This document shows, piece by piece, positions 18,876-28,211 of a stretch of DNA of 64,000 nt. Location of the stretch: assembly GCF_000696095.1 (NCBI RefSeq), contig NZ_BAYX01000007.1, forward strand, positions 62,001 through 126,000, in the 5' to 3' direction. The notes under the pieces are model-generated. The model was not told the origin of the DNA. It was given only the letters and a program-made list of their open reading frames with translations, and did not search any database. Each line of letters opens with the position of its first letter. Within the stretch, counting starts at the first letter, position 1. A program made the position numbers and the translations under genes. Origin of the DNA: Rhizobium rhizogenes NBRC 13257. Lineage in GTDB: Bacteria; Pseudomonadota; Alphaproteobacteria; Rhizobiales; Rhizobiaceae.

Positions 18876-20497
18876 GCTTCCACCGCCCTGCCCTTGAGGG
18901 CAAAGAGCCCGCGGGGACGTTTCTGGATAAAGAGGATGATGAGGACGAGCACCAGGATCTTGCCAAGCACCGCGCCTGCATAGGGCTCGAGGAACTTGTT
19001 GAGGATGCCGAGCGAGAAGGCGCCGACCAGCGTGCCCCAGAGATTGCCGACACCGCCGAACACCACGACCATGAAGCTGTCGATGATGTAGCTCTGGCCG
19101 AGGTTCGGTGAAACATTGTCGATCTGCGAAAGCGCGACGCCCGCCATGCCGGCAATGCCCGAGCCGAGCGCAAAGGTGAAGGCATCGACCCAGGGCGTAC
19201 GAATACCCATCGAGGATGCCATGCGCCGGTTCTGCGTCACCGCGCGCATCTGCAGCCCGAAGGCCGAGCGCTTAAGCAGCAGCAACAGGGCGACGAAGAC
19301 GCCAAGCGAAAAGACGATGATCCAGAGGCGGTTCCAGGTAAACGAGAGATAGCCGATATCGAAGGAGCCGGACATCCAGGAGGGATTGCCGACTTCCTGA
19401 TTGGTCGGCCCGAAGATCGAGCGCACCGCCTGTTGCAGGATCAGTGAAATGCCCCAGGTGGCAAGCAGCGTTTCCAGTGGCCGGCCATAGAGAAAGCGGA
19501 TAACGCCGCGCTCGATGACAAGGCCGACGGCACCCGTCACCACGAATGCAACGGGCAAGGCGATCGCCAGCGACCAATCGAAGAGTTCCGGATAGGACGT
19601 GCGAATAACGCTTTGCACCATGAAGGTGGAGTAGGCCCCGAGCATCACCATCTCGCCATGCGCCATGTTGATGATGCCCATGACCCCGAAGGTGATGGCA
19701 AGGCCGATGGCAGCCAGCAACAGCACCGAACCGAGCGACAGGCCGTACCAGACATTCTGCACCGCATCCCAGATCTGCAATTGATCCTGGATGCCGGCAA
19801 TGGCGGCGGCAACATCGGGCTTCAGGCTGTCATCGACGGAAACGGAGGAAAGGATGCCGATGGCGTCACGTCCGCCCTCGGTCTTGATCGTTTCGATCGC
19901 GGCTCTCTTCTGCTCCAGCGGACGATCGGAGCTAAGGACGGCAACTGCGCGCGCCTTTTCCAGCACGCCGCGAATTTCGCCGTCCTTCTCATTCTGAAGG
20001 GCTGCCTCCAGCACTTCCAGCGAATCCGGGCTCGGCGACTTCAGCACCGATTGCGCCGCTTCCAGCCGGACGCCGCGATCCGGGCTCAACAGCGTCAAGC
20101 CGCCGAGTGCCGCGCGGACCGAGCGACGGAGATTGTTGTTGATCTTGATTTTCGTGAGGTTGCCCTTGGCTTCCTCGCCGGCCGCCTGCCCGGTGACCGG
20201 GTCGATCAGGCTCATGGCATCGCCGGAGGATTTGGCAATGAAGACCTGGTTGTCGGATTTCCTGACGTAGAGATCGCCATCCGAGAAAGCCTGCAAGGCC
20301 GGCACCACCTTGGGATCGCCGGTCTTGGCCAGGTTCTTGACGATCTCGTCGGCCTGCTGGAAGTTTGCCGGACCAAGCGCGTTGATGAGGCTATGTGCAT
20401 CCTCCTCAGCGCGCAGCGCCGTGGCGGTCAGCACCAGCATCAGGCAAAAGCCGGCAACGAGCGCCAAGGCTATACGGTAAGCGAATTTGTCGATCAT
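18872..20497 (-). CDS. urtB: Urea ABC transporter permease UrtB
   Basis: A 541-residue LivH-like permease. A signal-like first helix is followed by a ~230-residue extracytoplasmic region with helical, HEAT-like character (residues ~30-255), an extension common in proteobacterial UrtB. The membrane domain then runs to the C-terminus (ITFGVMGIINMAHGEMVMLG, VVFGGVGNLWGTLVG). It partners UrtC. The gene begins 71 nt after urtA, and a strong hairpin sits in that gap. Confidence 0.94.
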   Translation of the reverse strand: MIDKFAYRIALALVAGFCLMLVLTATALRAEEDAHSLINALGPANFQQADEIVKNLAKTGDPKVVPALQAFSDGDLYVRKSDNQVFIAKSSGDAMSLIDPVTGQAAGEEAKGNLTKIKINNNLRRSVRAALGGLTLLSPDRGVRLEAAQSVLKSPSPDSLEVLEAALQNEKDGEIRGVLEKARAVAVLSSDRPLEQKRAAIETIKTEGGRDAIGILSSVSVDDSLKPDVAAAIAGIQDQLQIWDAVQNVWYGLSLGSVLLLAAIGLAITFGVMGIINMAHGEMVMLGAYSTFMVQSVIRTSYPELFDWSLAIALPVAFVVTGAVGLVIERGVIRFLYGRPLETLLATWGISLILQQAVRSIFGPTNQEVGNPSWMSGSFDIGYLSFTWNRLWIIVFSLGVFVALLLLLKRSAFGLQMRAVTQNRRMASSMGIRTPWVDAFTFALGSGIAGMAGVALSQIDNVSPNLGQSYIIDSFMVVVFGGVGNLWGTLVGAFSLGILNKFLEPYAGAVLGKILVLVLIILFIQKRPRGLFALKGRAVEA

Positions 20498-20517
20498 CGC
20501 GCTTGTCCCCTCAAGCT

Positions 20518-20545
20518 GTCGCGGGCAGAGAAGCCTGCCCGCGAC
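20518..20545 (-). terminator. Hairpin between urtA and urtB
   Basis: A perfect 11-bp GC-rich stem (GTCGCGGGCAG at 20518-20528, loop AGAAGC, CTGCCCGCGAC at 20535-20545) lies between the urtA stop and the urtB start. No T run follows on the minus strand. It more likely protects the 3' end of urtA mRNA or attenuates transcription than acts as a full terminator, which would give more binding protein than permease. Confidence 0.6.
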
Positions 20546-20568
20546 GGTCTCACATCAGCAGGCGGAAC

Positions 20569-21858
20569 TCAGGAACCCTTGCCGCCGCACTTGCCAGTGG
20601 CAACGTTGAAGTTGCCGCAGTTCATTGGCAGGCGCCAATCCGAGATCAGGTCCTTGCTGTCGGGCAGAAAGTCGGACCATTCGTCACCGACGACTTCCGG
20701 AGTCTGCGAAACGACGTCGAATTGACCGTTTTCCTGCACTTCACCGATCAGCACAGGCTTGGTGATGTAGTGGTTCGGCATCATGGTGGCGTAGCCGCCC
20801 GTGAGGTTCGGAACCGAGACGCCGACGAGCGCGTCGATCACCTTGTCCGGATCGGTCGTACCGGCCTTTTCGACAGCCTTCACCCACATGTTGAAGCCGA
20901 TATAGGCGGCTTCCATCGGGTCGTTGGTGACGCGCTTGTCGTTCTTGGTGTAGGCGTGCCATTCCTTGATGAAGGCGGCATTGGCAGGCGTATCGACGGA
21001 CTGGAAGTAGTTCCAGGCGGCGAGATGGCCGACCAGCGGCTTGGTGTCAACGCCGGCCAACTCTTCTTCGCCGACCGAGAAGGCGACGACCGGAATGTCT
21101 TCAGCCTTGACGCCCTGGTTGCCGAGTTCCTTGTAGAAGGGAACGTTGGCGTCGCCGTTGATGGTGGAGACCACGGCGGTCTTCTTGCCGGCGGCGCCGA
21201 AAGCCTTGATCTTCGAGACTTCCGTCTGCCAGTCGGAGAAGCCGAACGGCGTGTAATTGGTGATAATGTCTTCGTCCTTGACGCCCTTGGACTTCAGATA
21301 GGCTTCAAGGATCTTGTTGGTCGTGCGCGGATAGACGTAGTCGGTGCCTTCGAGCACCCAGCGCTGCACGCCTTCGTTCTTCATCAGGTAGTCGACGGCG
21401 GGGATCGCCTGCTGGTTCGGAGCAGCGCCCGTGTAGAAGACGTTGCGCTCGGACTCTTCACCTTCGAACTGGACCGGGTAGAACAGGATCGAATCCAATT
21501 CCTTGAACACCGGCAGGACCGACTTGCGCGATACCGAGGTCCAGCAACCGAAGACGGCCGAGACCTTGTCTTTCTGGATCAGCTCGCGCGCCTTTTCGGC
21601 AAACAGCGGCCAATCGGATGCCGGGTCGACGACGACAGGCTCAAGCTTCTTGCCGAGAACGCCACCCTTCTTGTTCTGCTCGTCGATGAGCATCAGCATG
21701 GCGTCTTTCAGCGTCGTTTCCGAAATCGCCATGGTGCCCGAAAGCGAGTGGAGAACGCCGACCTTGATGGTGTCGTCGGCAGCAAAGGCTCCATGGAATG
21801 CCGTTGTCGACATGATGGTGCCCAAAAGTGCGCCGGAGACGAGAGTCTTCAATTTCAT
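20569..21858 (-). CDS. urtA: Urea ABC transporter substrate-binding protein UrtA
   Basis: This 429-residue periplasmic urea receptor has a signal peptide at residues 1-~26 (MKLKTLVSGALLG..., ending GAFAADD). The mature start DTIKVGVLHSLSGTMAISET is characteristic of UrtA, as is FGCWTSVSRKSVLPVFKE. The start at 21858 was chosen for the GGGGA ribosome site 7 nt upstream and the proper signal peptide; the frame is open for 32 more codons without protein-like sequence. It is the first gene of urtABCDE and is divergent from the permease-kinase gene across a 229-nt control region. Confidence 0.97.
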   Translation of the reverse strand: MKLKTLVSGALLGTIMSTTAFHGAFAADDTIKVGVLHSLSGTMAISETTLKDAMLMLIDEQNKKGGVLGKKLEPVVVDPASDWPLFAEKARELIQKDKVSAVFGCWTSVSRKSVLPVFKELDSILFYPVQFEGEESERNVFYTGAAPNQQAIPAVDYLMKNEGVQRWVLEGTDYVYPRTTNKILEAYLKSKGVKDEDIITNYTPFGFSDWQTEVSKIKAFGAAGKKTAVVSTINGDANVPFYKELGNQGVKAEDIPVVAFSVGEEELAGVDTKPLVGHLAAWNYFQSVDTPANAAFIKEWHAYTKNDKRVTNDPMEAAYIGFNMWVKAVEKAGTTDPDKVIDALVGVSVPNLTGGYATMMPNHYITKPVLIGEVQENGQFDVVSQTPEVVGDEWSDFLPDSKDLISDWRLPMNCGNFNVATGKCGGKGS

Positions 21859-21953
21859 GTTTAGTTCCCCTCTTTTTATCTGCCGCAACGGCTCGTAAAC
21901 GAAGATTAACCGTTGCCTGCCCGGAATATCCGGCAGCAGCGGGGGAAACCACA

Positions 21954-21969
21954 TACGTAATATGACGTA
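21954..21969. promoter_or_regulatory. Candidate operator, TACGT-N6-ACGTA dyad
   Basis: A perfect 5-bp inverted repeat (TACGT, spacer AATATG, ACGTA) lies in the divergent region between urtA and the permease-kinase gene, about 96 nt before urtA and 118 nt before the kinase gene. The size suits a LuxR/NarL-type regulator dimer such as the one encoded at 25470. Binding is inferred, not shown. Confidence 0.5.
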
Positions 21970-22087
21970 GATGCCGGGGCGAAATGTGCAGTCTATGCCC
22001 CTATCATGCCCTTAAGTGCCGTATCGATCCGTGTTACGACATCTCTGGACCGCCGGAATACTGTGGCGGAACTGCTGAAGGGTTGGC

Positions 22088-25000
22088 ATGGCAGCGCGGC
22101 AACGCATCATCCCGGTAAGACGCGAATATAACCGCTGGGTCGCGAACCAGACGCTGGAAGACTATGCCCTGCGTTTTACCGCCAAGAGCGCCCGGCAATT
22201 TTCCTCGCAGCGCATCTCGCAGACGGCGATCGGCGCCATTTCCTTCCTGGCGCTGGAAGCGATCGGTGGCGCCATCACGCTCTCCTACGGCACCACCAAC
22301 GCCTTTTATGCCATCATCGTCGCCAGCATCGCCATGCTGGCAATCGGCCTGCCCATCAGCCGCTATGCCATCCGTCACGGCGTCGACATCGATCTGCTGA
22401 CCCGCGGTGCAAGCTTCGGCTATATCGGCTCGACCATCACCTCGCTGATCTATGCCAGCTTCACCTTCATGCTGTTTGCGATCGAAGCCTCCATCATGTC
22501 GGGCGCCTTGGAGCTGACTCTCGGTATCCCCTTGTGGATCGGCTACATCATCAGCGCCGTCATGGTCATCCCGCTGGTCACGCACGGCGTTAGTCTGATC
22601 AGCCGGTTCCAGCTGCTGACCCAGCCATTCTGGATCGTCCTCAACATCCTGCCCTTCGTCTTCATCGCCTTTTCCGACTGGGGCAAGTTCGACCTCTGGC
22701 GCGCTTTCGCCGGCATCCACCATGCCTCGGGCGTGCCCGGAAGCGCTGCTCCCTTCAATCTCGTCGAATTCGGAGCGGCCTCCGCCGTGATCCTGGCGCT
22801 GATGTCGCAGATCGGCGAGCAGGCCGACTTCCTGCGCTTCCTGCCGCCGGAAGGCCATCGCAAGTGGCGGCATCGTCTGGTCATCTTCCTCGCCGGCCCC
22901 GGCTGGGTGATCATCGGTGCGCCGAAGCTGCTGGCTGGCTCGTTTCTCGTCGTCCTGACCTTGAGCTCGGGCGTGCCTGCCGATCGCGCCGCCGACCCAG
23001 CGCAGATGTATCTCACCGCCTTCGGTTACATGATCCCCTGGCACAATGCGGCGCTGCTGCTGATGGCCGCCTTCGTCATGATCTCGCAGTTGAAGATCAA
23101 TGTGATGAACGCCTATGCGGGGTCGCTTGCCTGGTCGAATTTCTTCTCCCGGCTGACCCATAGCCATCCCGGCCGCGTCATCTGGCTGATCTTCAACGTC
23201 GCCATCGCCCTGCTCCTGATGGAGCTTGGCATCTACAAGCTGCTGGAGGAGACGCTCGGCATCTTCTCGATCATCGCCATGGCTTGGCTCTGCACCATCT
23301 CTGCCGATCTCTTCATCAACAAGCCGCTCGGCCTTGCCCCGCCCGGCATCGAGTTCAAGCGCGCCCATCTCTACGACATCAACCCGGTTGGCCTCGGCAC
23401 CATGGCGCTGTCGGCAACAATCTCGCTGATCGCCCACTTTGGCGTCTTCGGCGCGGTCGCCGCCTCGCTCGCCCCCTATATTACCCTAGTCATCGCGCTG
23501 ATCGCCTCGCCCACCATCGCCTGGGCGACCAAGGGCAAGTTCTATCTCGCCCGCAAGCCTCGCCAGAGCTGGAAGAACCTCAGCACCATCACCTGCTCGA
23601 TCTGCGAACATCCTTTCGAGCCGGAGGACATGGCCTGGTGCCCGGCCTATGCCGCGCCGATCTGTTCGCTCTGCTGCTCGCTCGACAGCCGCTGCCATGA
23701 CATGTGCAAGCCGAAGGCGCGGCTCAACACGCAGGTCGGCACCGTCGCCAAGACATTGCTGCCAGCGACCATCGTCGCCAAGCTCGCCACCCGCCTCGGC
23801 CGCTACGGCATCGCTGTCGCCTTGGCCCTCACGGCTGTCGGCGCCATCCTCGCGATGATCGCGCATCAAGTGGGCTCTGCCTCGCCCGAGACCGCGCAAG
23901 TGGTCGACCGCACCATCCTGATCGTCTTCTTCGTATTTGCCGTCATCGCCGGCGTCGTCTGCTGGTTCTACGTACTTGCCCATGACAGCCGCGTCGTCGC
24001 AGAGGAAGAATCCTCGCGCCAGAACACGCTACTGCTCAAGGAAATCGCCGCACACAAGAAGACGGACGCCGCCTTGCAGAGCGCCAAGGAGGCGGCTGAG
24101 GCCGCCAACCGCGCCAAGAGCCGCTATGTCGTCGGCCTCAGCCACGAATTGCGCACGCCGCTCAACGCCGTGCTCGGCTATGCCCAGATCCTCGAGCGCG
24201 ACGAGACCATTCCCGCGCCACGGCAATCCTCGCTGAAAGTCATCCGCCGCAGCGCCGAGCACCTGTCGGGGCTGATCGACGGGCTGCTGGACATTTCCAA
24301 GATCGAGGCCGGTCGCCTGCAGGTCTATTCCAACGAAATCAACATCAAGGACTTTCTCGACCAGATCGTCGACATGTTCCGCCCGCAGGCGCAGGCCAAG
24401 GGTCTTGCCTTCGTCTACGAGCCCACCGCTGCCCTGCCCGACTATGTCCGCACCGACGAGAAGCGGCTGCGACAGATCCTCGTCAATCTGCTCTCCAATG
24501 CGATCAAATTCACCGACACCGGTAGCGTTCGCTTCGAGGTCGGCTATCGCAGTCAAGTCGCGACTTTCACGATTGCCGATACCGGTCGGGGGATCGCCGA
24601 GAAGGATCTCACCCGCATCTACGAACCCTTCCAGCGTGGCGAAGCGGAGAGCATCCGCCCAATGCCGGGCCTCGGCCTTGGCCTCACCATCACGCAGCTG
24701 CTCACCAACACGCTCGGTGGAGAGATTGCCGTCGTCAGCGAGAAGGACAAGGGCTCGACTTTCAAGGTGCGCCTGATGCTGTCGGCGGTGCTCCGGCCGA
24801 TGAAGCCGCCGGCACAGGAGCAGCGGATCGTCGGCTATGAAGGCCCGCGCCGCACCATCGTCGTCGTCGACGACAATGAGGATCATCGCGAGCTGATGCG
24901 CGAAGTGCTGTCGCCACTCGATTTCATTGTGCTGACAGCCACCGGCGGCCCGGACTGTCTGACGCTGATCGAGGGCATCAAGCCCGATCTCTTCCTCGTC

Positions 25001-25477
25001 GATATCTCCATGCCGGGCATGAACGGCTGGCAGCTGGTCTCGCGGCTGAGGGAAAGCGGTCAGACGGCGCCGATCCTGATGCTGTCGGCCAATATCGGCG
25101 ACAGCGCCGCCGCCAAGGACAGCGACGACAGCCACAATGACGCAATCGCCAAGCCGATTGATATCCGCCAGCTGCGCGACAAGCTTGCCCTGCATCTCGG
25201 CCTGAAATGGGTCTATGTCGATGCCTCCGCACCCGTCCTGCCAAAGGCACCGCTGCCGATGAAGAGCCCGGGAATAGAGCATGTGCGCGAGTTGATACGG
25301 CTCGGCGAAATCGGCTATGTCAGAGGGATCGAGGCGAAGCTCGCGGACCTTGCCAAGCTGGATGAAAACCAACCCTTCACCGACGCCTTGCGCACCTATG
25401 TCCAGGCCTTCAACCTCGACGGCTTCCTGGATTTCCTGAGCAAATTCGACAACGAAAAGGTAGAACCGATTGGCTGA
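22088..25477 (+). CDS. NCS1-type permease fused to hybrid histidine kinase
   Basis: A 1129-residue sensor. Residues ~1-485 form a twelve-helix NCS1 (purine/cytosine/allantoin permease-like) domain. Residues 503-540 hold eight cysteines (503, 506, 518, 526, 529, 530, 536, 540), probably a metal-binding module. Two further helices (~575-630) and a short coiled coil follow. The kinase core has phospho-acceptor His686 (SHELRTPLN), an N-box (LVNLLSNAIKFT) and a G-box (ADTGRGIAEKDL). The C-terminal receiver has Asp928-Asp929 and phospho-acceptor Asp972 (LVDISMPGMNGW). The permease part probably senses, and perhaps imports, a nucleobase-like or ureide compound. AAGGG precedes the ATG. It is divergent from urtA and overlaps the response-regulator gene. 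Confidence 0.9.
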   Translation: MAARQRIIPVRREYNRWVANQTLEDYALRFTAKSARQFSSQRISQTAIGAISFLALEAIGGAITLSYGTTNAFYAIIVASIAMLAIGLPISRYAIRHGVDIDLLTRGASFGYIGSTITSLIYASFTFMLFAIEASIMSGALELTLGIPLWIGYIISAVMVIPLVTHGVSLISRFQLLTQPFWIVLNILPFVFIAFSDWGKFDLWRAFAGIHHASGVPGSAAPFNLVEFGAASAVILALMSQIGEQADFLRFLPPEGHRKWRHRLVIFLAGPGWVIIGAPKLLAGSFLVVLTLSSGVPADRAADPAQMYLTAFGYMIPWHNAALLLMAAFVMISQLKINVMNAYAGSLAWSNFFSRLTHSHPGRVIWLIFNVAIALLLMELGIYKLLEETLGIFSIIAMAWLCTISADLFINKPLGLAPPGIEFKRAHLYDINPVGLGTMALSATISLIAHFGVFGAVAASLAPYITLVIALIASPTIAWATKGKFYLARKPRQSWKNLSTITCSICEHPFEPEDMAWCPAYAAPICSLCCSLDSRCHDMCKPKARLNTQVGTVAKTLLPATIVAKLATRLGRYGIAVALALTAVGAILAMIAHQVGSASPETAQVVDRTILIVFFVFAVIAGVVCWFYVLAHDSRVVAEEESSRQNTLLLKEIAAHKKTDAALQSAKEAAEAANRAKSRYVVGLSHELRTPLNAVLGYAQILERDETIPAPRQSSLKVIRRSAEHLSGLIDGLLDISKIEAGRLQVYSNEINIKDFLDQIVDMFRPQAQAKGLAFVYEPTAALPDYVRTDEKRLRQILVNLLSNAIKFTDTGSVRFEVGYRSQVATFTIADTGRGIAEKDLTRIYEPFQRGEAESIRPMPGLGLGLTITQLLTNTLGGEIAVVSEKDKGSTFKVRLMLSAVLRPMKPPAQEQRIVGYEGPRRTIVVVDDNEDHRELMREVLSPLDFIVLTATGGPDCLTLIEGIKPDLFLVDISMPGMNGWQLVSRLRESGQTAPILMLSANIGDSAAAKDSDDSHNDAIAKPIDIRQLRDKLALHLGLKWVYVDASAPVLPKAPLPMKSPGIEHVRELIRLGEIGYVRGIEAKLADLAKLDENQPFTDALRTYVQAFNLDGFLDFLSKFDNEKVEPIG

Positions 25478-26393
25478 GCCCGCCCTTCCCCGCGATATAG
25501 TCTTGCTCGTGGACGACTCGCCGGAGGCACTCGGATTCCTGACCGATGCCCTGGAACAGTCAGGCTTCTCCGTGCTGATCGCCACATCGGGGTCTGCGGC
25601 GCTGAACATTGTCGAGCGCATCACGCCGGACCTGATCCTGCTCGACGCCGTCATGCCATCCATGGATGGTTTCGAGACCTGCCGGCGACTGAAGGCCAAT
25701 GTCGGCGTCGCCCAGATCCCGGTCATCTTCATGACCGGGCTGACCGAAACCGAACATGTGGTGCACGCGCTGGAGTCCGGTGGGGTCGACTATCTCTCCA
25801 AGCCGATCAACGTCGATGAGCTGCGCGCCCGCATCCGTGTCCACCTGCGCAATGCTCGCTCCGCCCAGAGCGCCCGGGTGGCGCTCGATGCCGCCGGGCG
25901 GCACCTGCTGGCGGTCAAGGGCGATGGCGCGATCCATTGGTCGACACCGCAGGCAACCCGGCTGATCAACGCCGCCACCGGCAGCGACGATGGGCTAGAA
26001 CTTGTCGTGAAGCACATCGCCACCTTCATGAGCGAGCGCGCCCGGCTCGGCCCGGCGCGCGACAACCTGGTCTCGATCAGCAATGGCGGCCAGGCCGCCC
26101 TGCAATTCTCCTTCCTCGGCGCAATCGGCGCGGACGAATATCTTTTCCGCCTGACCGCCACCAACCAGCGCGCCGACGACGGCGTGCTGCGCCAGCATTT
26201 CTCGCTCACCCAGCGTGAATCCGAGGTGCTACTGTGGATCGCCAAGGGCAAGTCGAACCGCGATATTGGTGAGATTTTGGGTCTCTCCGCCCGGACGGTG
26301 AACAAGCATCTGGAGCAGATCTATGTGAAGCTCGGCGTCGAGAACCGAGCGTCTGCCGCCGTCAAGGCGGCACATGTGCTGCATGAGATGTAG
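25470..26393 (+). CDS. LuxR/NarL-type response regulator
   Basis: The product has 307 residues. The N-terminal receiver (residues ~9-125) has Asp15-Asp16, phospho-acceptor Asp59 (LILLDAVMPSMDG) and the KPIN lysine. A ~115-residue linker of unknown type follows. The C-terminal LuxR helix-turn-helix (~243-300) reads LTQRESEVLLWIAKGKSNRDI and AHVLHEM. The start appears to be TTG at 25470, overlapping the kinase gene by 8 nt with AAAGG upstream; there is no in-frame ATG before the phospho-acceptor region. It is the obvious partner of the permease-kinase and probably controls the divergent urt operon. Confidence 0.9.
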   Translation: MAEPALPRDIVLLVDDSPEALGFLTDALEQSGFSVLIATSGSAALNIVERITPDLILLDAVMPSMDGFETCRRLKANVGVAQIPVIFMTGLTETEHVVHALESGGVDYLSKPINVDELRARIRVHLRNARSAQSARVALDAAGRHLLAVKGDGAIHWSTPQATRLINAATGSDDGLELVVKHIATFMSERARLGPARDNLVSISNGGQAALQFSFLGAIGADEYLFRLTATNQRADDGVLRQHFSLTQRESEVLLWIAKGKSNRDIGEILGLSARTVNKHLEQIYVKLGVENRASAAVKAAHVLHEM

Positions 26394-26470
26394 ATAAGAC
26401 TGTTCCCTCCTCCGCTTGCGGTGTGAAGAGACCTCCCCCGATACGGCAGTTCGCAGCCCCGAACGAAAGA

Positions 26471-26491
26471 AGCCCGGCCAATGGCCGGGCT
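26471..26491 (-). terminator. Terminator of the bra/liv operon
   Basis: An inverted repeat, AGCCCGGCC and GGCCGGGCT, separated by only a few bases, is followed on the minus strand by TTCTTTC. It lies ~40 nt after the stop of the binding-protein gene at 26533 and also faces the end of the response-regulator gene. Confidence 0.65.
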
Positions 26492-26532
26492 CCCTAGATC
26501 GAACGCATCGCCGGAAACCGGCGTCGCGAAGA

Positions 26533-27654
26533 TTACTTCGAGATTTCGTCGTAGGTGTACTTGCCGTCGGCACCCTTGGACCACTTGTACATGACGTAGT
26601 CCGGACGGGTGATGTCGCCCTTCGCGTTGAAGCCGAGTTCGCCGATGGCGGTCTTGAACGGACCCTTTGCCTTCAGCGCGTCGGCAACAGCCATCGGGTC
26701 GTTGGAGCCGGCAGCCTTGGCGGCGTCGGCAATGACCTGAACGGCAGAGTAGGCGTAGAGCGTGTAGCCTTCCGGCTCGTAGCCTGCAGCACGGAACTTG
26801 GCGACGAGATCGGTGGAAGCCGGGTTCTTGCGCGGATCCGGAGCGAAGGTCATCAGCGTGCCGTCAACAGCGTCGCCGGCGATCGAAGCCAGCTCGTTCG
26901 AGACGATGCCGTCACCGGACATGAAGTGTGCCTTGACACCCTGGTCGGCCAACTGACGCAGGATCAGGCCAGCTTCGGTATGCAGGCCGCCATAGTAGAC
27001 GAAATCGACGCCGGCATCCTTCATCTTGGCGATGAGGGCTGAGTAGTCCTTGTCGCCAGGGGTGATGCCTTCATAGAGAACTTCCTTCACGCCAGCGGCG
27101 TTGAGGTTCTTCTTGGTTTCGTCGGCAAGACCCTGGCCATAGGGGGTCTTGTCGTGAACGACAGCAACCTTGGCGCCCTTGAAGTTGTCGGCGATGTACT
27201 TGCCGGCGACTGCACCCTGCTGGTCGTCGCGACCGCAGGTACGGAAAGTGTTCCACAGGCCGCGCTCAGTAAAGGTCGGATTAGTCGAAGCAGGAGTGAT
27301 CTGCAGAATGCCGTTTTCAGCGTAGACTTCCGAAGCCGGGATGGAAACGCCCGAGTTGAAGTGACCGACCACGAACTTCACGCCGTCAGCGACGAACTTG
27401 TTGGCAACCGAAACGCCCTGCTTGGCGTCGGAAACGTCGTCGCCGAGTTCGAGCTTGAGCTTTTCGCCATTGATGCCGCCGGCTGCATTGATGTCGGCAA
27501 CAGCCTGTTCAGCACCCTTCTGGAGCTGAGCACCGAAGGCAGCATTCGGGCCTGTCAACGGACCGCCGACGCCAAGGAGAATGTCAGCCTTCGCAACGCC
27601 GCTGAAAGCGATCATCGCCGACAGAGCCACGGCCGACATGAGATACTTCTTCAT
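26533..27654 (-). CDS. braC: Branched-chain/general amino acid ABC binding protein
   Basis: This 373-residue LivJ/LivK/BraC-type periplasmic receptor has a signal peptide (residues 1-~23, ending GVAKADI). The mature start [20 protein letters not shown], the region [31 protein letters not shown] and the conserved Tyr-containing ligand pocket match BraC. It lies at the end of the operon after the small membrane gene, the braDEFG-C order known in rhizobia, where the system takes up many amino acids and GABA. A 179-nt gap precedes it, so it may also have its own promoter for high expression. Confidence 0.92.
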   Translation of the reverse strand: MKKYLMSAVALSAMIAFSGVAKADILLGVGGPLTGPNAAFGAQLQKGAEQAVADINAAGGINGEKLKLELGDDVSDAKQGVSVANKFVADGVKFVVGHFNSGVSIPASEVYAENGILQITPASTNPTFTERGLWNTFRTCGRDDQQGAVAGKYIADNFKGAKVAVVHDKTPYGQGLADETKKNLNAAGVKEVLYEGITPGDKDYSALIAKMKDAGVDFVYYGGLHTEAGLILRQLADQGVKAHFMSGDGIVSNELASIAGDAVDGTLMTFAPDPRKNPASTDLVAKFRAAGYEPEGYTLYAYSAVQVIADAAKAAGSNDPMAVADALKAKGPFKTAIGELGFNAKGDITRPDYVMYKWSKGADGKYTYDEISK

Positions 27655-27833
27655 ATTGTTACTCCCAATTTTTTAAGCGGGTTCCGTTTGCTTTGCCCTG
27701 CGCAATACCCACCAACCATCGCGCCGGTATATTTGCCTCTTAACGCCTGGAAAGTATGTTCCCGAAATATGTTAAGCGATTTCGCGAGCATTTCCAGCTT
27801 GGTATTCAGACTGTGCCCAGTTTCAGCGCGGTG

Positions 27834-28187
27834 TCAATTCTTCTTCTTCCATGAAAAGGCCGAGGTCTTTTCATAGAGCCAATAATAATTATTCACCATC
27901 TGGTCCGTACGCCGGTAACGATATCCGGCGGTGGCGAAGACGAGCAGAAGAACCACGTCGACGATATAGTTGAGAAGGTCGAACACCGGTCCATTGAACA
28001 GCGCGTGATGCAGGAACTGCAGCGCAAGCCCGATCATGAATGTATAGATGACCGCCAGCGGATAAGAGTTCCAGTTGGACGCCACGGCGCGGCCGGCACG
28101 CCATGCGGTCCAGAAACCCAGAAGCACGATGACCGCGCGGATGATCATACGGCCGCCGGTATCGCTATCGATGAAAAGTCCCTGCAT
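27834..28187 (-). CDS. Small membrane protein of the bra operon (DUF6867-like)
   Basis: A 117-residue protein with three hydrophobic segments (~15-32, 44-62, 68-86) and a basic C-terminus (YEKTSAFSWKKKN). From memory it resembles the short family annotated DUF6867, found beside branched-chain amino acid transporter genes in Rhizobiales. It lies 24 nt after livF and before braC on the same strand. Function is unknown; an accessory role in the transporter is only an inference from position. Confidence 0.7.
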   Translation of the reverse strand: MQGLFIDSDTGGRMIIRAVIVLLGFWTAWRAGRAVASNWNSYPLAVIYTFMIGLALQFLHHALFNGPVFDLLNYIVDVVLLLVFATAGYRYRRTDQMVNNYYWLYEKTSAFSWKKKN

Positions 28188-28211
28188 ATCAAATTCTCCG
28201 CGAAACGGGGC

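Noticed and set aside
21859..22087. A sigma-54/NtrC promoter for the urea operon
   Set aside because: TGGCATGGCA near the kinase start lacks the GC/TTGC spacing; no convincing -24/-12 pair on either strand.
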